The position numbers and the translations under genes are program-made. Shown piece after piece: positions 1-9,706 of a stretch of 64,000 nt of DNA (within the stretch, counting starts at the first letter, position 1; every line of letters starts with the position of its first letter). A model generated the notes under the pieces. It was not told where the DNA came from and made no database searches. It worked only from the letters and a program-made list of their open reading frames with translations. Source of the DNA: Nematostella vectensis (lineage: Eukaryota; Cnidaria; Anthozoa; Actiniaria; Edwardsiidae); NCBI RefSeq assembly GCF_932526225.1, contig NC_064035.1:14680469-14744468 (forward strand), written 5' to 3'.

Positions 1-72
1 TACAAGTTCCTTAAATTCTAGGTTCGCATCAAACGCAGATTTTATCACCTCAACTCTTTTCTTCTTGCACCC

Positions 73-78
73 TTTATT
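73..78 (-). promoter_or_regulatory. poly(A) signal of the RII gene
   Basis: A canonical AATAAA on the minus strand lies about 40 bases past the stop codon of the RII reading frame. That is a normal distance for a short 3' UTR. It is a single hexamer in AT-rich DNA, so the call rests on position. Confidence 0.5.
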
Positions 79-117
79 CACTATTCATAAAACATGTGCC
101 TTCGCTTTTAACCCGCA

Positions 118-1290
118 TCAATTTCCTGGTTTCGGGGGCATTTCCCGTATCCCCAGACACTTTCTCTCCTCTTCATATGTTTTCATGTTCCTCTGCATTA
201 GGCCCTTGCACGGCCCCAATAGTCTCTCGAACGCGTTCACCTCCAGCACGGCACACGTGACTTGTCCGCCCTTAGCGTGAACCGAGGCCCCCCGCTTTGT
301 TTTATTGACCAGTGCGAGCTCACCAAAGTACTCCCCAGGCCCTGCTGTGGATATCACCTTGACTTTACTGCGGTCTTTAGAGTCCCGGATCGATATTTCA
401 ACTATCCCGGATTCAATAAAGTAAAGACAGTCGGCTGGGTCATCTTGGCGAATGATGCACTCTTCATCCCGGTATACACTTGTTGTCAACGCGTCCGCTA
501 AACTTGTGCGCTCGTAGGCCGTTAGCTGCGACAGGACTGGAATGCGTTCAAGTAAAGTCTCATAATGTCGTCGCTTACGCTCTGTAGTATCCACCAAAAT
601 ACGTCTAAAGCTCTTACGATCCAATACCCATAATACCCCTGGTGTGCACGCTCTGATAGTCGCAGAACGTGGACAGTTGTACATCAGAGCCAACTCCCCA
701 AAACTCCCTGGACCTTTCAGCCTTCCTAATTTTTCTTGCGCACCATTGGTCTCAAACAAAACCTCGAATTCGCCTTCATCGATGATGTAGAAATTATCCC
801 CCGCGTCCCCCTGCCGGATAATTGTCTCCTCTTGATAGACAACTCGCTCGTACATCGCGTCCAACATCATATTTATCTGATCTTTTCCGCAAGACTTGAA
901 AATGAAGATATTTCCTATGACATTTTCTAGTCTTTTGCGCGCGTCTTCAGATTTAGGATAGAATCGCTGCGCTGAGACACAGTTTGAGTTGACAGGTTCG
1001 TAGACCTCACCAGCAACCGAGTCTCTACGGAGGTAAAGTCGGTGGTTCTGTTGATATGAGGGTCGTTTGAAGCGATCAGATGGTAGCGACAGACTTTCAC
1101 TGCAGTAGAAATCGTCCTCTTCTTGTGTTGATGGTGTAGAACTTGAATGAATGGGTTTTCGAGACGTGTTCAATTTGCTGAAGTAAGAAGCTGCGAAGTC
1201 AACAAGATCGTCAGGTTGTTCTGTGAACACATCAAGGATAAACGATTGAAGCAATTTATGCAACTCCTGTGAAGTTCTTGTCACTATCAT
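118..1290 (-). CDS. cAMP-dependent protein kinase type II regulatory subunit, intronless
   Basis: Complete 390-residue open frame. Family role: the protein dimerises, docks on A-kinase anchoring proteins, holds the PKA catalytic subunit inactive and releases it when cAMP binds. Visible parts in order: an RII dimerisation/docking helix pair at residues about 10-40; a variable acidic linker; an inhibitor site RRDSV at 88-92, where Ser91 makes it a phosphorylatable type II site rather than a type I pseudosubstrate; cyclic-nucleotide domain A with its phosphate cassette at about 197-210 (Glu199, Arg208); domain B with its cassette at about 322-335 (Glu324, Arg333). Both Glu/Arg pairs that hold cAMP are intact, and length is close to vertebrate RII (about 400). 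The start is the first Met, just before the docking domain. The coding region has no intron, unlike vertebrate RII genes, which suggests an old retrocopy or intron loss. The frame has no damage. Confidence 0.95.
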   Translation of the reverse strand: MIVTRTSQELHKLLQSFILDVFTEQPDDLVDFAASYFSKLNTSRKPIHSSSTPSTQEEDDFYCSESLSLPSDRFKRPSYQQNHRLYLRRDSVAGEVYEPVNSNCVSAQRFYPKSEDARKRLENVIGNIFIFKSCGKDQINMMLDAMYERVVYQEETIIRQGDAGDNFYIIDEGEFEVLFETNGAQEKLGRLKGPGSFGELALMYNCPRSATIRACTPGVLWVLDRKSFRRILVDTTERKRRHYETLLERIPVLSQLTAYERTSLADALTTSVYRDEECIIRQDDPADCLYFIESGIVEISIRDSKDRSKVKVISTAGPGEYFGELALVNKTKRGASVHAKGGQVTCAVLEVNAFERLLGPCKGLMQRNMKTYEEERKCLGIREMPPKPGN

Positions 1291-3138
1291 ACTTATATTG
1301 ATTTATAGAGTCGAATTTTGTCTTCAAAGAATTTGCACTTTTTTCTCAGCTTAGATGGATGAATTGACATGCGCACTAAACTTCCCGCGGAAATTCAGCA
1401 CAGGAAGGAAAATAAATCCTCTTTCTTTAGTGTGTATTTGATCCTTTGGCGTGTATTCGATACTATAAGCTCGTTTGATTAGGGTTTTTGCCACACGCAT
1501 CATATGGACAGTAATTCAAACATACACCACGCACATTATGTGATGTTTAACTCCAAGGCCCATGGTTGTGTAAAATACAACATTAATGACATTTATAAAA
1601 AAGTTATACACGCGACAGCAGGTCGCCAAGGATACTCACGAAACCTTACTTTCCGAATTGCACTTTCGGCTGAAAAACTGTCACTTTTCATTGGTGATCA
1701 TATCGACCGCTCATGATCTCGAGTTGTTTTGATGAGGCACGGGCCATTAAGCACTTTGCCGCGAGTTTTTTATTGCGGCAAAAGAAAATGTCAGAAGAAT
1801 TCACATCACGTCATATTTCCTACTGACGCACAAGATACTTAGGATAGAGCAATTCATAAGCCAATCTTTTCTATATCTAAGGAGAGGTATTATAAAACGC
1901 ATTAATGAGGACGAAAGCTAATTCACTATGTGCGATTCGCCCTGTTCTTTTGAGGGTCGAGAGGAAATGAGATAGAATCCCTCTTGATATATTTTCAAAG
2001 GAAAAGATTAAGATGCGTCGTTAAGTGGTCTTTTTTTGTTGTCAGGTAATGTTTCGTATATTTCATGCTGAGTGGGTGCAGTTCTTTTTTATAATTTAAA
2101 ATTCTTAAAAAATAAGAACGGCCCAGGCTCAACTGAAAATTAGACATTCTTATAAAAAATAGTGTATTCACTTCGCATTAAAATTCTTTAAAAAAAGATA
2201 ATGTGCAATCTATTGAAATAAACAGTGTCATTCTAGTCCAAATATTCGACAACTTTAAATGCTTGTTAGGTATTTCTTTATCGCCATCAGGTTAATATCG
2301 AGAGAACCATACATATAAAATGATCTTGATATAGAAAGTATAATTAACACTTTTGTGTGTTGAATGTAGCCGGATCATATCCACATAGCATTAGTCCCGT
2401 GATGCGAATTGACAAAATGCATTATAAACCTAATGAAGACTAAAAACGTTCTTAACGATGTTCTTATATTTAAGTGAATATAAAAGATATAATACCCAAT
2501 AAATTATCAGGAACAGAATAACACAAATGATCAATATAGCAATAATATTCTTAAATTAAACCATAAAAGGTTGTTACTATGAACACATTTCGATTTTTGA
2601 ACGCATCAGACAAACAAAGCAATATTTTGCTGCTATCTGAGCCTAGGCCGCTATCTGAGGTGCATATTAGCTTAAAAATTGGTGAGATCTCAGGCTGGAC
2701 GTTCTTATAAAAAAAAAGGTGATTCACAATTTATCCTCGAGCCTGAATGGCCAATCACACTAGCTAATCAATTCGTATAGCCAAAAACCTTAGCTGTTCT
2801 GGTCTTTTGATATTTTTTCTTATTCAAATCCGACACATATAGGCTGTAATGTTTAGCGTACTATCATAGATCAGCCAATCAGAATGCAGCATTGATGATA
2901 GAAGGCACTTATGTTAATTATTTGACCAATTTTCTATATACAACTTATTAACTTAATCAACACAGAAAATAATTTCCAAACAGTCTCTAGTGTAGCCACA
3001 TTTTAAAAAGACTGATGATGTAATGAAATCGTGAAATAGCCACACACAAAAAACGCTTTATACTTCATTTTGCTTCCGCCAATCAGCCGATGGAAATGCT
3101 CTATTGCACTTGGAGTTTTGCTAGGATAACAAGATGGT
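1291..3138. other. AT-rich non-coding stretch with a dispersed repeat
   Basis: I see no convincing coding exon here. The part nearest 1291 must hold the promoter and 5' UTR of the RII gene, but I cannot point to a TATA box. From about 2100 to 2720 it carries a repeat that recurs near 48.6-48.87 kb (entered separately). Confidence 0.5.
2100..2720. repeat. dispersed AT-rich repeat, copy 1
   Basis: About 2440-2720 matches 48600-48870 block by block: a motif reading aatacccaat, then a block around ttgttactatgaacaca, then gctatctgagcct, then ctcaggctggacgttcttat. The motif around ctaattttc-gttgagcctg at the start of copy 2 occurs here near 2115-2147 in the opposite orientation. This suggests an AT-rich non-autonomous element with internal inverted pieces. 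Its ends and class are not determined. Confidence 0.5.
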
Positions 3139-3254
3139 GGCCGACCACGGGCTTTAGGATAATTTGACTCCGAAATAAAGTCTAATGTCTTGTTAGTGTT
3201 GAGTAAGCACGTATCCCTACTTTGACTGGATGTATTTGCCTTGTTTTCGCTCAT
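3003..3254 (-). CDS. hypothetical 83-residue frame from the left palindrome arm
   Basis: Not recognised. It starts inside the left arm and reads outward. Its first 33 residues match those of the divergent frame at 3385-3822 apart from three substitutions (Asn/Thr at residue 4, Ser/Asn at 12, Leu/Phe at 18), since both arms encode MSE-KANTSSQ-RDTCL-NTNK. After the arm ends the sequence diverges. It could equally be chance openness in a foldback element. Confidence 0.2.
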   Translation of the reverse strand: MSENKANTSSQSRDTCLLNTNKTLDFISESNYPKARGRPPSCYPSKTPSAIEHFHRLIGGSKMKYKAFFVCGYFTISLHHQSF

Positions 3255-3499
3255 GCTGCGAGCTCTGTCCCTGCGCGCTTGCGACCTTTCAAACGGGTGG
3301 TCGAGTTACTCTTTTACCAGGATGCGGCGGTTACACAGCGCTTCTTTTGAAAGGTCGCAAGCGCGTAGGGACAGAGCTCGCTGCATGAGCGAAACCAAGG
3401 CAAATACATCCAGTCAAAATAGGGATACGTGCTTATTCAACACTAACAAGACATTAGACTTTATTTCGGAGTCAAATTATCCTATAGCCCCCGGGCCGA
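3139..3499. repeat. large imperfect palindrome (foldback), arms about 155 bp
   Basis: Bases 3139-3293 are the inverted complement of about 3346-3499, with a spacer of about 50 bases. Arms match closely around gagctctgtccctgcgcgc / gcgcgtagggacagagctc and in the segments coding the peptide described under the flanking frames. Because each arm carries a start codon and an open frame pointing outward, this is either a foldback transposon or an inverted duplication of a gene start. Confidence 0.8.
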
Positions 3500-3822
3500 C
3501 AGACTCTTACCGAATGAACATGGAGAATAAAAAGATAAAATCTAAAACGAGCAAACAAACAAAAGTTGAGGGGGAGGGGCTGGAGTCTACAGAGGCTGGG
3601 AAGACCAGGGTTCGTCTGTTCCCTCTCGAGAGTAGAAGGGCGTTTACTTGGAATGAGGCTATAGATCATGTCTTTTATCCTAACATGGCAAGATTTGCTA
3701 GAGGTAAAAGCTCCTTATCTGAGGCTCAAAATGGAAATGAGATAGATACGGATGATACAAGGTATTTTTCAAAGGGGGGTAAGTTATATGTGCCATATTT
3801 ATCTGAACCGTATTATCACTAA
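3385..3822 (+). CDS. hypothetical 145-residue frame from the right palindrome arm
   Basis: Not recognised. The Met at 3385 is the counterpart of the start at 3254 on the other strand; the frame stays open upstream to 3241 but that part is palindrome stem. Residues 1-33 are arm-encoded and the remaining 112 are unique, with a Lys-rich stretch (KKIKSKTSKQTK) followed by a mixed aromatic/acidic tail ending YVPYLSEPYYH. No signal peptide or membrane segment is visible. The frame is longer than most chance frames in this AT-rich DNA, but no homologue comes to mind, so function is unknown. Confidence 0.3.
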   Translation: MSETKANTSSQNRDTCLFNTNKTLDFISESNYPIAPGPTDSYRMNMENKKIKSKTSKQTKVEGEGLESTEAGKTRVRLFPLESRRAFTWNEAIDHVFYPNMARFARGKSSLSEAQNGNEIDTDDTRYFSKGGKLYVPYLSEPYYH

Positions 3823-4188
3823 GGGCTACAAGTTTTTCCAAAGTCTCTATTTATTTTTTTCTGCAGAGAATTCAGACAACTAGGCTACGCATTTATATAC
3901 GCCTAATAGGCTGTAAGTAAGTAGGATGCTTTTGAACCTATGACATCCATCCACACAATGATGACGACAAGACGCGTTAAAAACAAGACATGTCATAATT
4001 TTAATAACCACATTCTTTTCACAGTATTTTCTTTAAAATATACAAAAGGAACATGAATAAATGTAAAAACTGTCACTTCTCCCTCTCGAGTTTTTAATTA
4101 TGTCATTGGAAATTTGGCGTTTTACATTGGACCAAGATAATTCAAATCTTGAATGGCTTTTTTTAATGCGAGAAAAATACTTAGTTTG
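3823..4188. other. non-coding spacer
   Basis: Nothing recognisable except, close to 4162-4167, a minus-strand ATTAAA that could serve as the poly(A) signal of the small gene at 4189-4515. Confidence 0.4.
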
Positions 4189-4515
4189 TTAGTAGACACC
4201 TTTGTTGACCATCTTTATCTCCAGCGCGTCTCGAAAAGGCCCCATCTTGATTTGCTGACCACTTTTCAGCAGCCTCCAGTCATTGTACGACCATACATTC
4301 CAGCCAACTGACCCGACCCAGGTTCCTCGGCCGGTAGGGAAAGACGTCCTAGGAGACATGCGCAATAGATGTGTGACGTCACTAGTTCTCTCCGGCGAAA
4401 AGCGCCTGGCTTCTCCGAGATATGAGGGATCCTTGAGGCTATAGTAATGGAATAGTTTCACATTTGACGGACCTGAAAATATGGACCGACCTTTGCCCAC
4501 AGTTTCACCGGCCAT
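4189..4515 (-). CDS. small single-exon gene, possible C4orf45/SPMIP2-like microtubule inner protein
   Basis: A 108-residue frame starting MAGETVGKGRSIFSGP. The second half reads GTWVGSVGWNVW, then LKSGQQIKMGPFRDALE. This layout (an N-terminal I-F-x-GP motif, a V-G-x-x-GW turn, then SG-x-QIK-x-G-x-[FY]R) resembles small vertebrate sperm/ciliary proteins of the C4orf45 (SPMIP2) kind, which sit inside doublet microtubules. That match is from memory of the motif pattern, not a search. Length suits the family. There is no signal peptide or membrane helix. A minus-strand ATTAAA lies about 22 bases past the stop. Composition is less AT-rich than the flanks, which supports coding. Confidence 0.45.
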   Translation of the reverse strand: MAGETVGKGRSIFSGPSNVKLFHYYSLKDPSYLGEARRFSPERTSDVTHLLRMSPRTSFPTGRGTWVGSVGWNVWSYNDWRLLKSGQQIKMGPFRDALEIKMVNKGVY

Positions 4516-4589
4516 TGGGAAACTAAACTGTGAGGATTAAACAGATGAGAGAAGCATAAGCAAAAGGAATGGAGAATCTAGTGGAGTCT

Positions 4590-4755
4590 AATGTCACTAA
4601 AGAAATAATGTCTAAAATAAGTCTACTGTCTTATGTCGTCAATTTATTGTCTAAGTATGTCTCAAGGGTATAATGTCGTCAATTTATTGTCCAAGAATGT
4701 CTCAAGTCTAATGTCGTCAGTTTATTGTGTAATGTCTCAAGTCTACTGTCTTCAA
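4590..4755. repeat. short minisatellite, about 35-47 bp unit, three copies
   Basis: The motif tgtcgtcaatttattgt followed by -atgtctcaag recurs at about 4634, 4675 and 4713 with small length changes, and flanking fragments such as tctactgtctt recur as well. Confidence 0.6.
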
Positions 4756-6648
4756 TCCACCGTCTTCATCTTCCTGGGCTTCTTTATTCAGCCTCATAGT
4801 TTGCTATGTACTTCTTTCTGTTTTTATTTATTTATGTAACCAATCTAATACCGCCTTCAATACACTTTATCATGATCGACTTGAATACATGAACTCGTTT
4901 TAACTCGCTATAGCCTTTAGAAATCTTATATACTTGTTATACTGAACTTAGTAAATTTTTTGTCATATCGGCTTATGACATAATGGTAAAACATATTTAT
5001 ATTCAATTAAGTACATTTTGAAATTGAAATAAGTGAAGCCTGATAAATTGATTTCAGAAAGTCAACATTAAAAACTACACAGAAATGCGAATCTAAATTG
5101 TAAAATGTGTTTATAACTTTTGAATAGGCTATGACAAGACCTTCTCTACATTTGTTTTTCCATTGCTTTATTTATATTTTTTAAATCATCGTCTACCGGG
5201 AAAGTTATTTTTTACGTAACGTACAAGAAATAGTCAAAATGTAAATAAAGTAGCTTGAACATCAATCAAATATGAGTAGCGGAATATCAAAGCACAATTC
5301 ATTAAATGGTGGCCGAACAAAACAGTCAAAAGTGTTTTATCATTTTACTAGAACAACGCACACAAGTTAAAAGTATCGATAAATGATTATTTTCTTAGCT
5401 GACATCAGGCTGTCGTTACACCGCCTCTTACCATAGACCTAACCATAGACCTATCGTGAGTAAATAGTCTGTGTGGTTCATACCTTGAAACGAACGTAAC
5501 TAGGAGTTTTTCTTTTCGCACTCTCTTGAACGGTCTTTCAAGGTCCTATTTTTCCACTATCTGCTGAAAGTCGACAGACCATTACCATGGGAACGCCATT
5601 GGAATGGACAGGTGATTATAAGAAACAGAATCACATGATCGTGATTTATTGATGAGTACCATAAATATACTGTCTGCATTTCTCTGTGGTAACTCTCTGG
5701 ACAAATTATTTTGACGGTCTGCTTGATCACAAATGTATTTTCCGTGCGCTTACCCGTGTTTGCTTCTGACACTAATATCGTCTAGTTGCACTTAGGATTT
5801 CTGATTGTTTGAGGTCTTGTTGTATTTCTTTTTTTTTTTTTTTTTGTTTACACATATACCAGTATACATTCATATATTGGACCAGGCCTCATGGGAATTA
5901 AAGGATAAAAGGTTCTGAAGTGTGAACTTTTGCGATGTGTCTAGGACGGCGATGAGTTGATCTTGCACCATTTACATATTTATAGAAAAATTTATTTAAT
6001 AACACCATCCCTAAACGAGAAAAAGACTCAAGCAAAAAAGGGGCAAACGAGTATCTCACGGCTAACACGGCTAAAAAATGTGCGCAAAGGGCATGCGAGC
6101 CTTAAGAACTGATACTGCGAACACTTTGGAATATGAGGGGACCATTTAGGAGAGTTTGATTCTAGAGGCGCAACAAAACCTCAGACTGAAATAAGCCCGC
6201 CCCTATTAGGGGGGAAAGTAGCGAGTCACAGTCTTCGAAAGCGAAAGGGGAGAATTGGTCGAGTTAAGACACAGAGCATTCCAATACCCGCTCGCCGCCA
6301 GACTTACAATCGCCTCTTAGTCTCAAAGAGTAAAAGCCACTTAGTCTCAAAACGAAAGACAATGTCCAGTGCAGACTTTACCATATAGCGTTCAATCATT
6401 GTAAATCTAAGGCCACCTATGTCGCACGACCGTCTCTCCCTTGCCAAACCTATCCTACTTGAAACAGAGAAGAGCTAGTCTCAGTTTGAATGGGTTCTTG
6501 AGTAGAAATTTGATAGAAAGATTGGGGTCACATTTATCGTGAGGCAAGCCTACGCACACTGAGAAGACGCGCAGACAACGACTGAGGGGGGAGGGGGTAC
6601 TCAGGGTTACTACGGATAATATAGTATGTGATATGAGGAATCTATCAC
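4756..6648. other. non-coding, AT-rich
   Basis: Only short unsupported frames on both strands. A poly-T run lies at about 5829-5844. I see no gene, RNA or clear element boundary. Confidence 0.4.
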
Positions 6649-7138
6649 ATGGTAAACTTGACCCAGGGTCTATATGCAAAAACCTGCGATATTCAGACGA
6701 TCAAGGCTGCCCTTGAACCATTCGGTTACACTGTGACCATAACAAAGTCTAACAAGTATATCGAATTTAAGTGTAAAACTACGACGTATCAGAAATCTTT
6801 ATTTTTCCGCAAAACTAGGATATGGAACTGTCTCTTCAGTGAATTAAATCTGATAACCTTCACCTCTGTAAGCTCGTTCAAACCTGCCATACTAGAATAT
6901 TACTTTTCCGCCCTAAATCCAAAAGATCCGCGTACTTACAAAACCGTCTGTCTTTCTGTAATTCCTGTCGTAGTCTCGCTAGTCTTGTATCTTGTTGTAA
7001 ATAGTCTTTTTTATATTCCCTATTTTCATATTACTATAATCATAATGTTTGTTTTTTTAAAGAGCCCGCAGTAAATGGTTATGCTGGTGCAGTAACCCTG
7101 CCACTTGTGGCGAAGTCAATAAAATAAAATAAAATTTT
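6649..7138 (+). mobile_element. 3' end of a non-LTR retrotransposon (RT ORF tail plus AATAAA-type tail)
   Basis: The frame to 7074 carries the C-terminal signature of jockey/CR1-type reverse transcriptase ORFs: SLFFRKTRIWNCLFSEL, then SFKPAILEYYFS and DPRTYKTVCL (compare the common pattern R-x-x-x-WN-x-L, then SFK-x-x-L). The frame stops 65 bases before an AATAAAATAAAAT tail at about 7119-7135, as expected for the 3' end of a 5'-truncated insertion. The catalytic RT region is absent and the N-terminal part of the frame does not show family motifs, so the copy is dead. The left boundary is uncertain. Confidence 0.6.
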
Positions 7139-7622
7139 AGAGCCTCCACTCACTTACAAGAATGTGATCGTCGTAGCAAGTCGAATTTAAAAAAAAAAGA
7201 TGTTTGAAAGCCAGGACGTGCTGTTTAGGGCAAAAGGGTGCTAGAGTAAGCGATGATCCTTCTTAATGACATCGACTCATCTACACATGCGACACCTTCT
7301 TGACTGGAGTATGCGACTTCGACACTTTTTTTTACATTGTTTCATCGCTTGAGAGCGAGCCAACCAATAAGAGGGCACGCAGCCCGGTAGTTGAATTACA
7401 TAACAGGAATATCTGAGACGAGAATGTCTCGATTTGGGGGCAAGGTGGGAAGTGCTACACTCCGCTTATGGTGTCCAGGTTTCCTGTGGCTTACCGCTGA
7501 CCGTGGAAATTCCGGAGACGTAAAGTCGTCGATCACAGGAAACTCGCACAAACGGCTGGCACTGTTTCCTGCAAGACGAGTAGAAAATGTATTCAACCCA
7601 CGTTTGATATCCATATTCTGTC
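7139..7622. other. non-coding spacer
   Basis: No supported feature. Two overlapping short open frames near 7391-7702 lie on opposite strands and neither resembles a protein. Confidence 0.4.
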
Positions 7623-7876
7623 GTTTTACAAAAGGCTGTCGTCAACCGGCTCTACGGTCGGCGACTACGACACCGGCGACTACGCGACAAGCCCGCATGT
7701 AAGCATGGGTAAAAAACCACTGAAGCGCTTAACTGCATATATTAGCCACTGCATAACTAGACGCATTAGCGGTGGCTAATATATGCAGCTAGGCACTTCA
7801 AGAGTTTTTACCCATGCTTACGTGCGGGCTTGTCGCGTAGTGGCAAAGCCGGTTTGACGACAACCTTCTGTGAAAC
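7623..7876. mobile_element. foldback/MITE-like element, about 254 bp
   Basis: The left arm from 7623 to about 7750 and the right arm from about 7771 to 7876 are inverted complements: gcatatattagccac / gtggctaatatatgc at the centre, catgggtaaaaa / tttttacccatg further out, and cgacaagcccgca / tgcgggcttgtcg, with tttacaaaaggctgtcgtc at the outer edge. The left arm has an extra segment of about 20 bases. No transposase is present. Confidence 0.75.
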
Positions 7877-7992
7877 AACTGTATACATACCTGTAGCAGG
7901 CCTCGAAACATTTTCCTTATAATGTTTCAAAACCGGTGCTTGGGGCGAGTGTCCCCAGTGCCCTACTCTCTTCTACGGCCCTAAATTACCAT

Positions 7993-8244
7993 GTGTAGTT
8001 CTAGAAAATATCCCCCCCCCCATTCCCCCATCCCTATGGGGGATTGGAAATTCCAGGGGTGGGGGGGGGGGGGGGTTAAAAAACGCCCTGGAGTTTCCAG
8101 AGGGGAGGGGGTTAAAATCCACTTTTTTCTTAACAGTTTCTGTATTTATTTTTTCCAGGGGGTTGGAAATTCCAGAGGGGTGGGGGGTCGTACCTCCGAA
8201 CCCCTCCATGGGGAAGAAGGTATGTATATTTTCTGGAACTACAC
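7993..8244. mobile_element. MITE with about 25-bp terminal inverted repeats
   Basis: The ends GTGTAGTTCTAGAAAATAT (7993) and ATATTTTCTGGAACTACAC (to 8244) are inverted repeats with one mismatch. The interior carries poly-C and poly-G tracts and three copies of a ggaa/gag-tttccag-ggg motif. It encodes nothing. No clear target-site duplication could be read. Confidence 0.7.
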
Positions 8245-8756
8245 AATCTGATAATAGCAAAACGCTCTCAAAGGCCAAATGCAATTGTAAATACAATTAT
8301 TTAGGGAAAAACGGATTGTTTAATATGCTTTTGCGTGCTACGAGTAGTAAGCTGCTCTGAAACAGTTCGCAGGAGCCCATTACCAGGAGCTTGTGTCACA
8401 TAATTATGACAAGTAGTGAGCCTTTTCCCCCAAATACTGGAGAAAAATTTTATTGAGCCAATCACTTATCAGGTGTTGTGAATTACAGCGATGAAACCAG
8501 CCTTAAAAATAGCGACAGTTCTGGGGGGATGGAGCAGCAGGGGAGTTTCAATAAATAATTAATCTACTGTTTAATTTTGAGGTCAGGATATTTTTTTAGG
8601 TTCGTTCAACCAAACAAATCTGTTCTAGATATTTTAAAATCTTCTTCCTCCAATCTCGTTTAACCTTTCCATCTCATATTCACTTCGAAAATACATTCGT
8701 TTTGACCGTAGTATTACTTTATTAGAAATCCTTCAATTTAACCTTATAAGAGCACG
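8245..8756. other. non-coding spacer between elements
   Basis: No supported feature was seen in this stretch. Confidence 0.4.
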
Positions 8757-8942
8757 CCCGTAGCCAGGGGGGGGGGGGGGGGGGTTTCGGAAAAACTACC
8801 CCACTCGACTGAATGGTCCGCTCTGATGAAGTAAAATTGAGTACCACTGCGAGTTAAGACGAGCTGCCTAAGAGAGAATGGTTCGCCAAACGGTTAAACG
8901 CTACCCCCCCCCCCCCCCCCGCTCAAAATCCTGGCTACGGGC
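8757..8942. mobile_element. short MITE with GCCCGTAGCCAGG terminal inverted repeats
   Basis: GCCCGTAGCCAGG at 8757 and CCTGGCTACGGGC at 8930-8942 are exact inverted repeats. Just inside them lie a long G run and a long C run, so the ends would pair as one extended GC hairpin. The interior of about 120 bp is not coding. Confidence 0.75.
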
Positions 8943-9706
8943 CTGAAGAGTCCATCATTTAAGCCACATTGAAGTAAGACAACCTATTACATTTGCATTT
9001 TCGAGTCGATAACGAAATTTTTCGTATCCATTATTACAAAATCTTTCATATCTATTACAAAATCTTTTAGTTGGAAATAAAATGTTCCCAAACGACATAA
9101 GCTTTTAAAGTGCATCTACACTCTTCTGAATAAATAACAAGAGCCAGAAATAACTCTTTCTAAAATTCTAAATTTATACATCAAATTTTGTTACTGAATT
9201 GAAGCCTGTTAGCTTGAAGCCACCATTTGTTGAACAATTGTGTATTTCTATGGAATGAATTCATAACCCTAAGACCGACAGAAAAGAAAAAAGGCCCATC
9301 TACAAAATGCCTTGTAGCACATTTTTGTGCCTACAAAAAACGAATATCCGCAGCATAAACACGGAATTGTCCTAGAAAGTAAAAGGAGCTTTGTTTAGTT
9401 AAAAGCAATATGCAACCTTGTAAATGCTCAAATTAGGCAAAAAGTTTTGTCTGGTTCCAAACTAATGTGCTTTTATGAATGCTTTAAGTTTCTAGTTCGG
9501 CTAATAACTTTTTAACCTTTTGAATTTCAAGAATTCTTCCCAGTTCAAAGATATCTAGCCTTGTGAACGCTGGATTTACCTCTATTTTGCCTAGTAAATT
9601 TGAGCAAGTATTCATTCCCAATTCTAAGCCCTGTATTTTTTGAATGCGAATGCTGACCTATCTATTGGCTTGGCCTGTACACACCTAGCGGAGTAATGAA
9701 ATGTCT
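8943..9706. other. non-coding, 3' flank of the GDF8/11 gene
   Basis: AT-rich sequence downstream of the minus-strand GDF8/11 stop. It probably includes its 3' UTR, but no AATAAA at a convincing distance was found. Confidence 0.4.
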
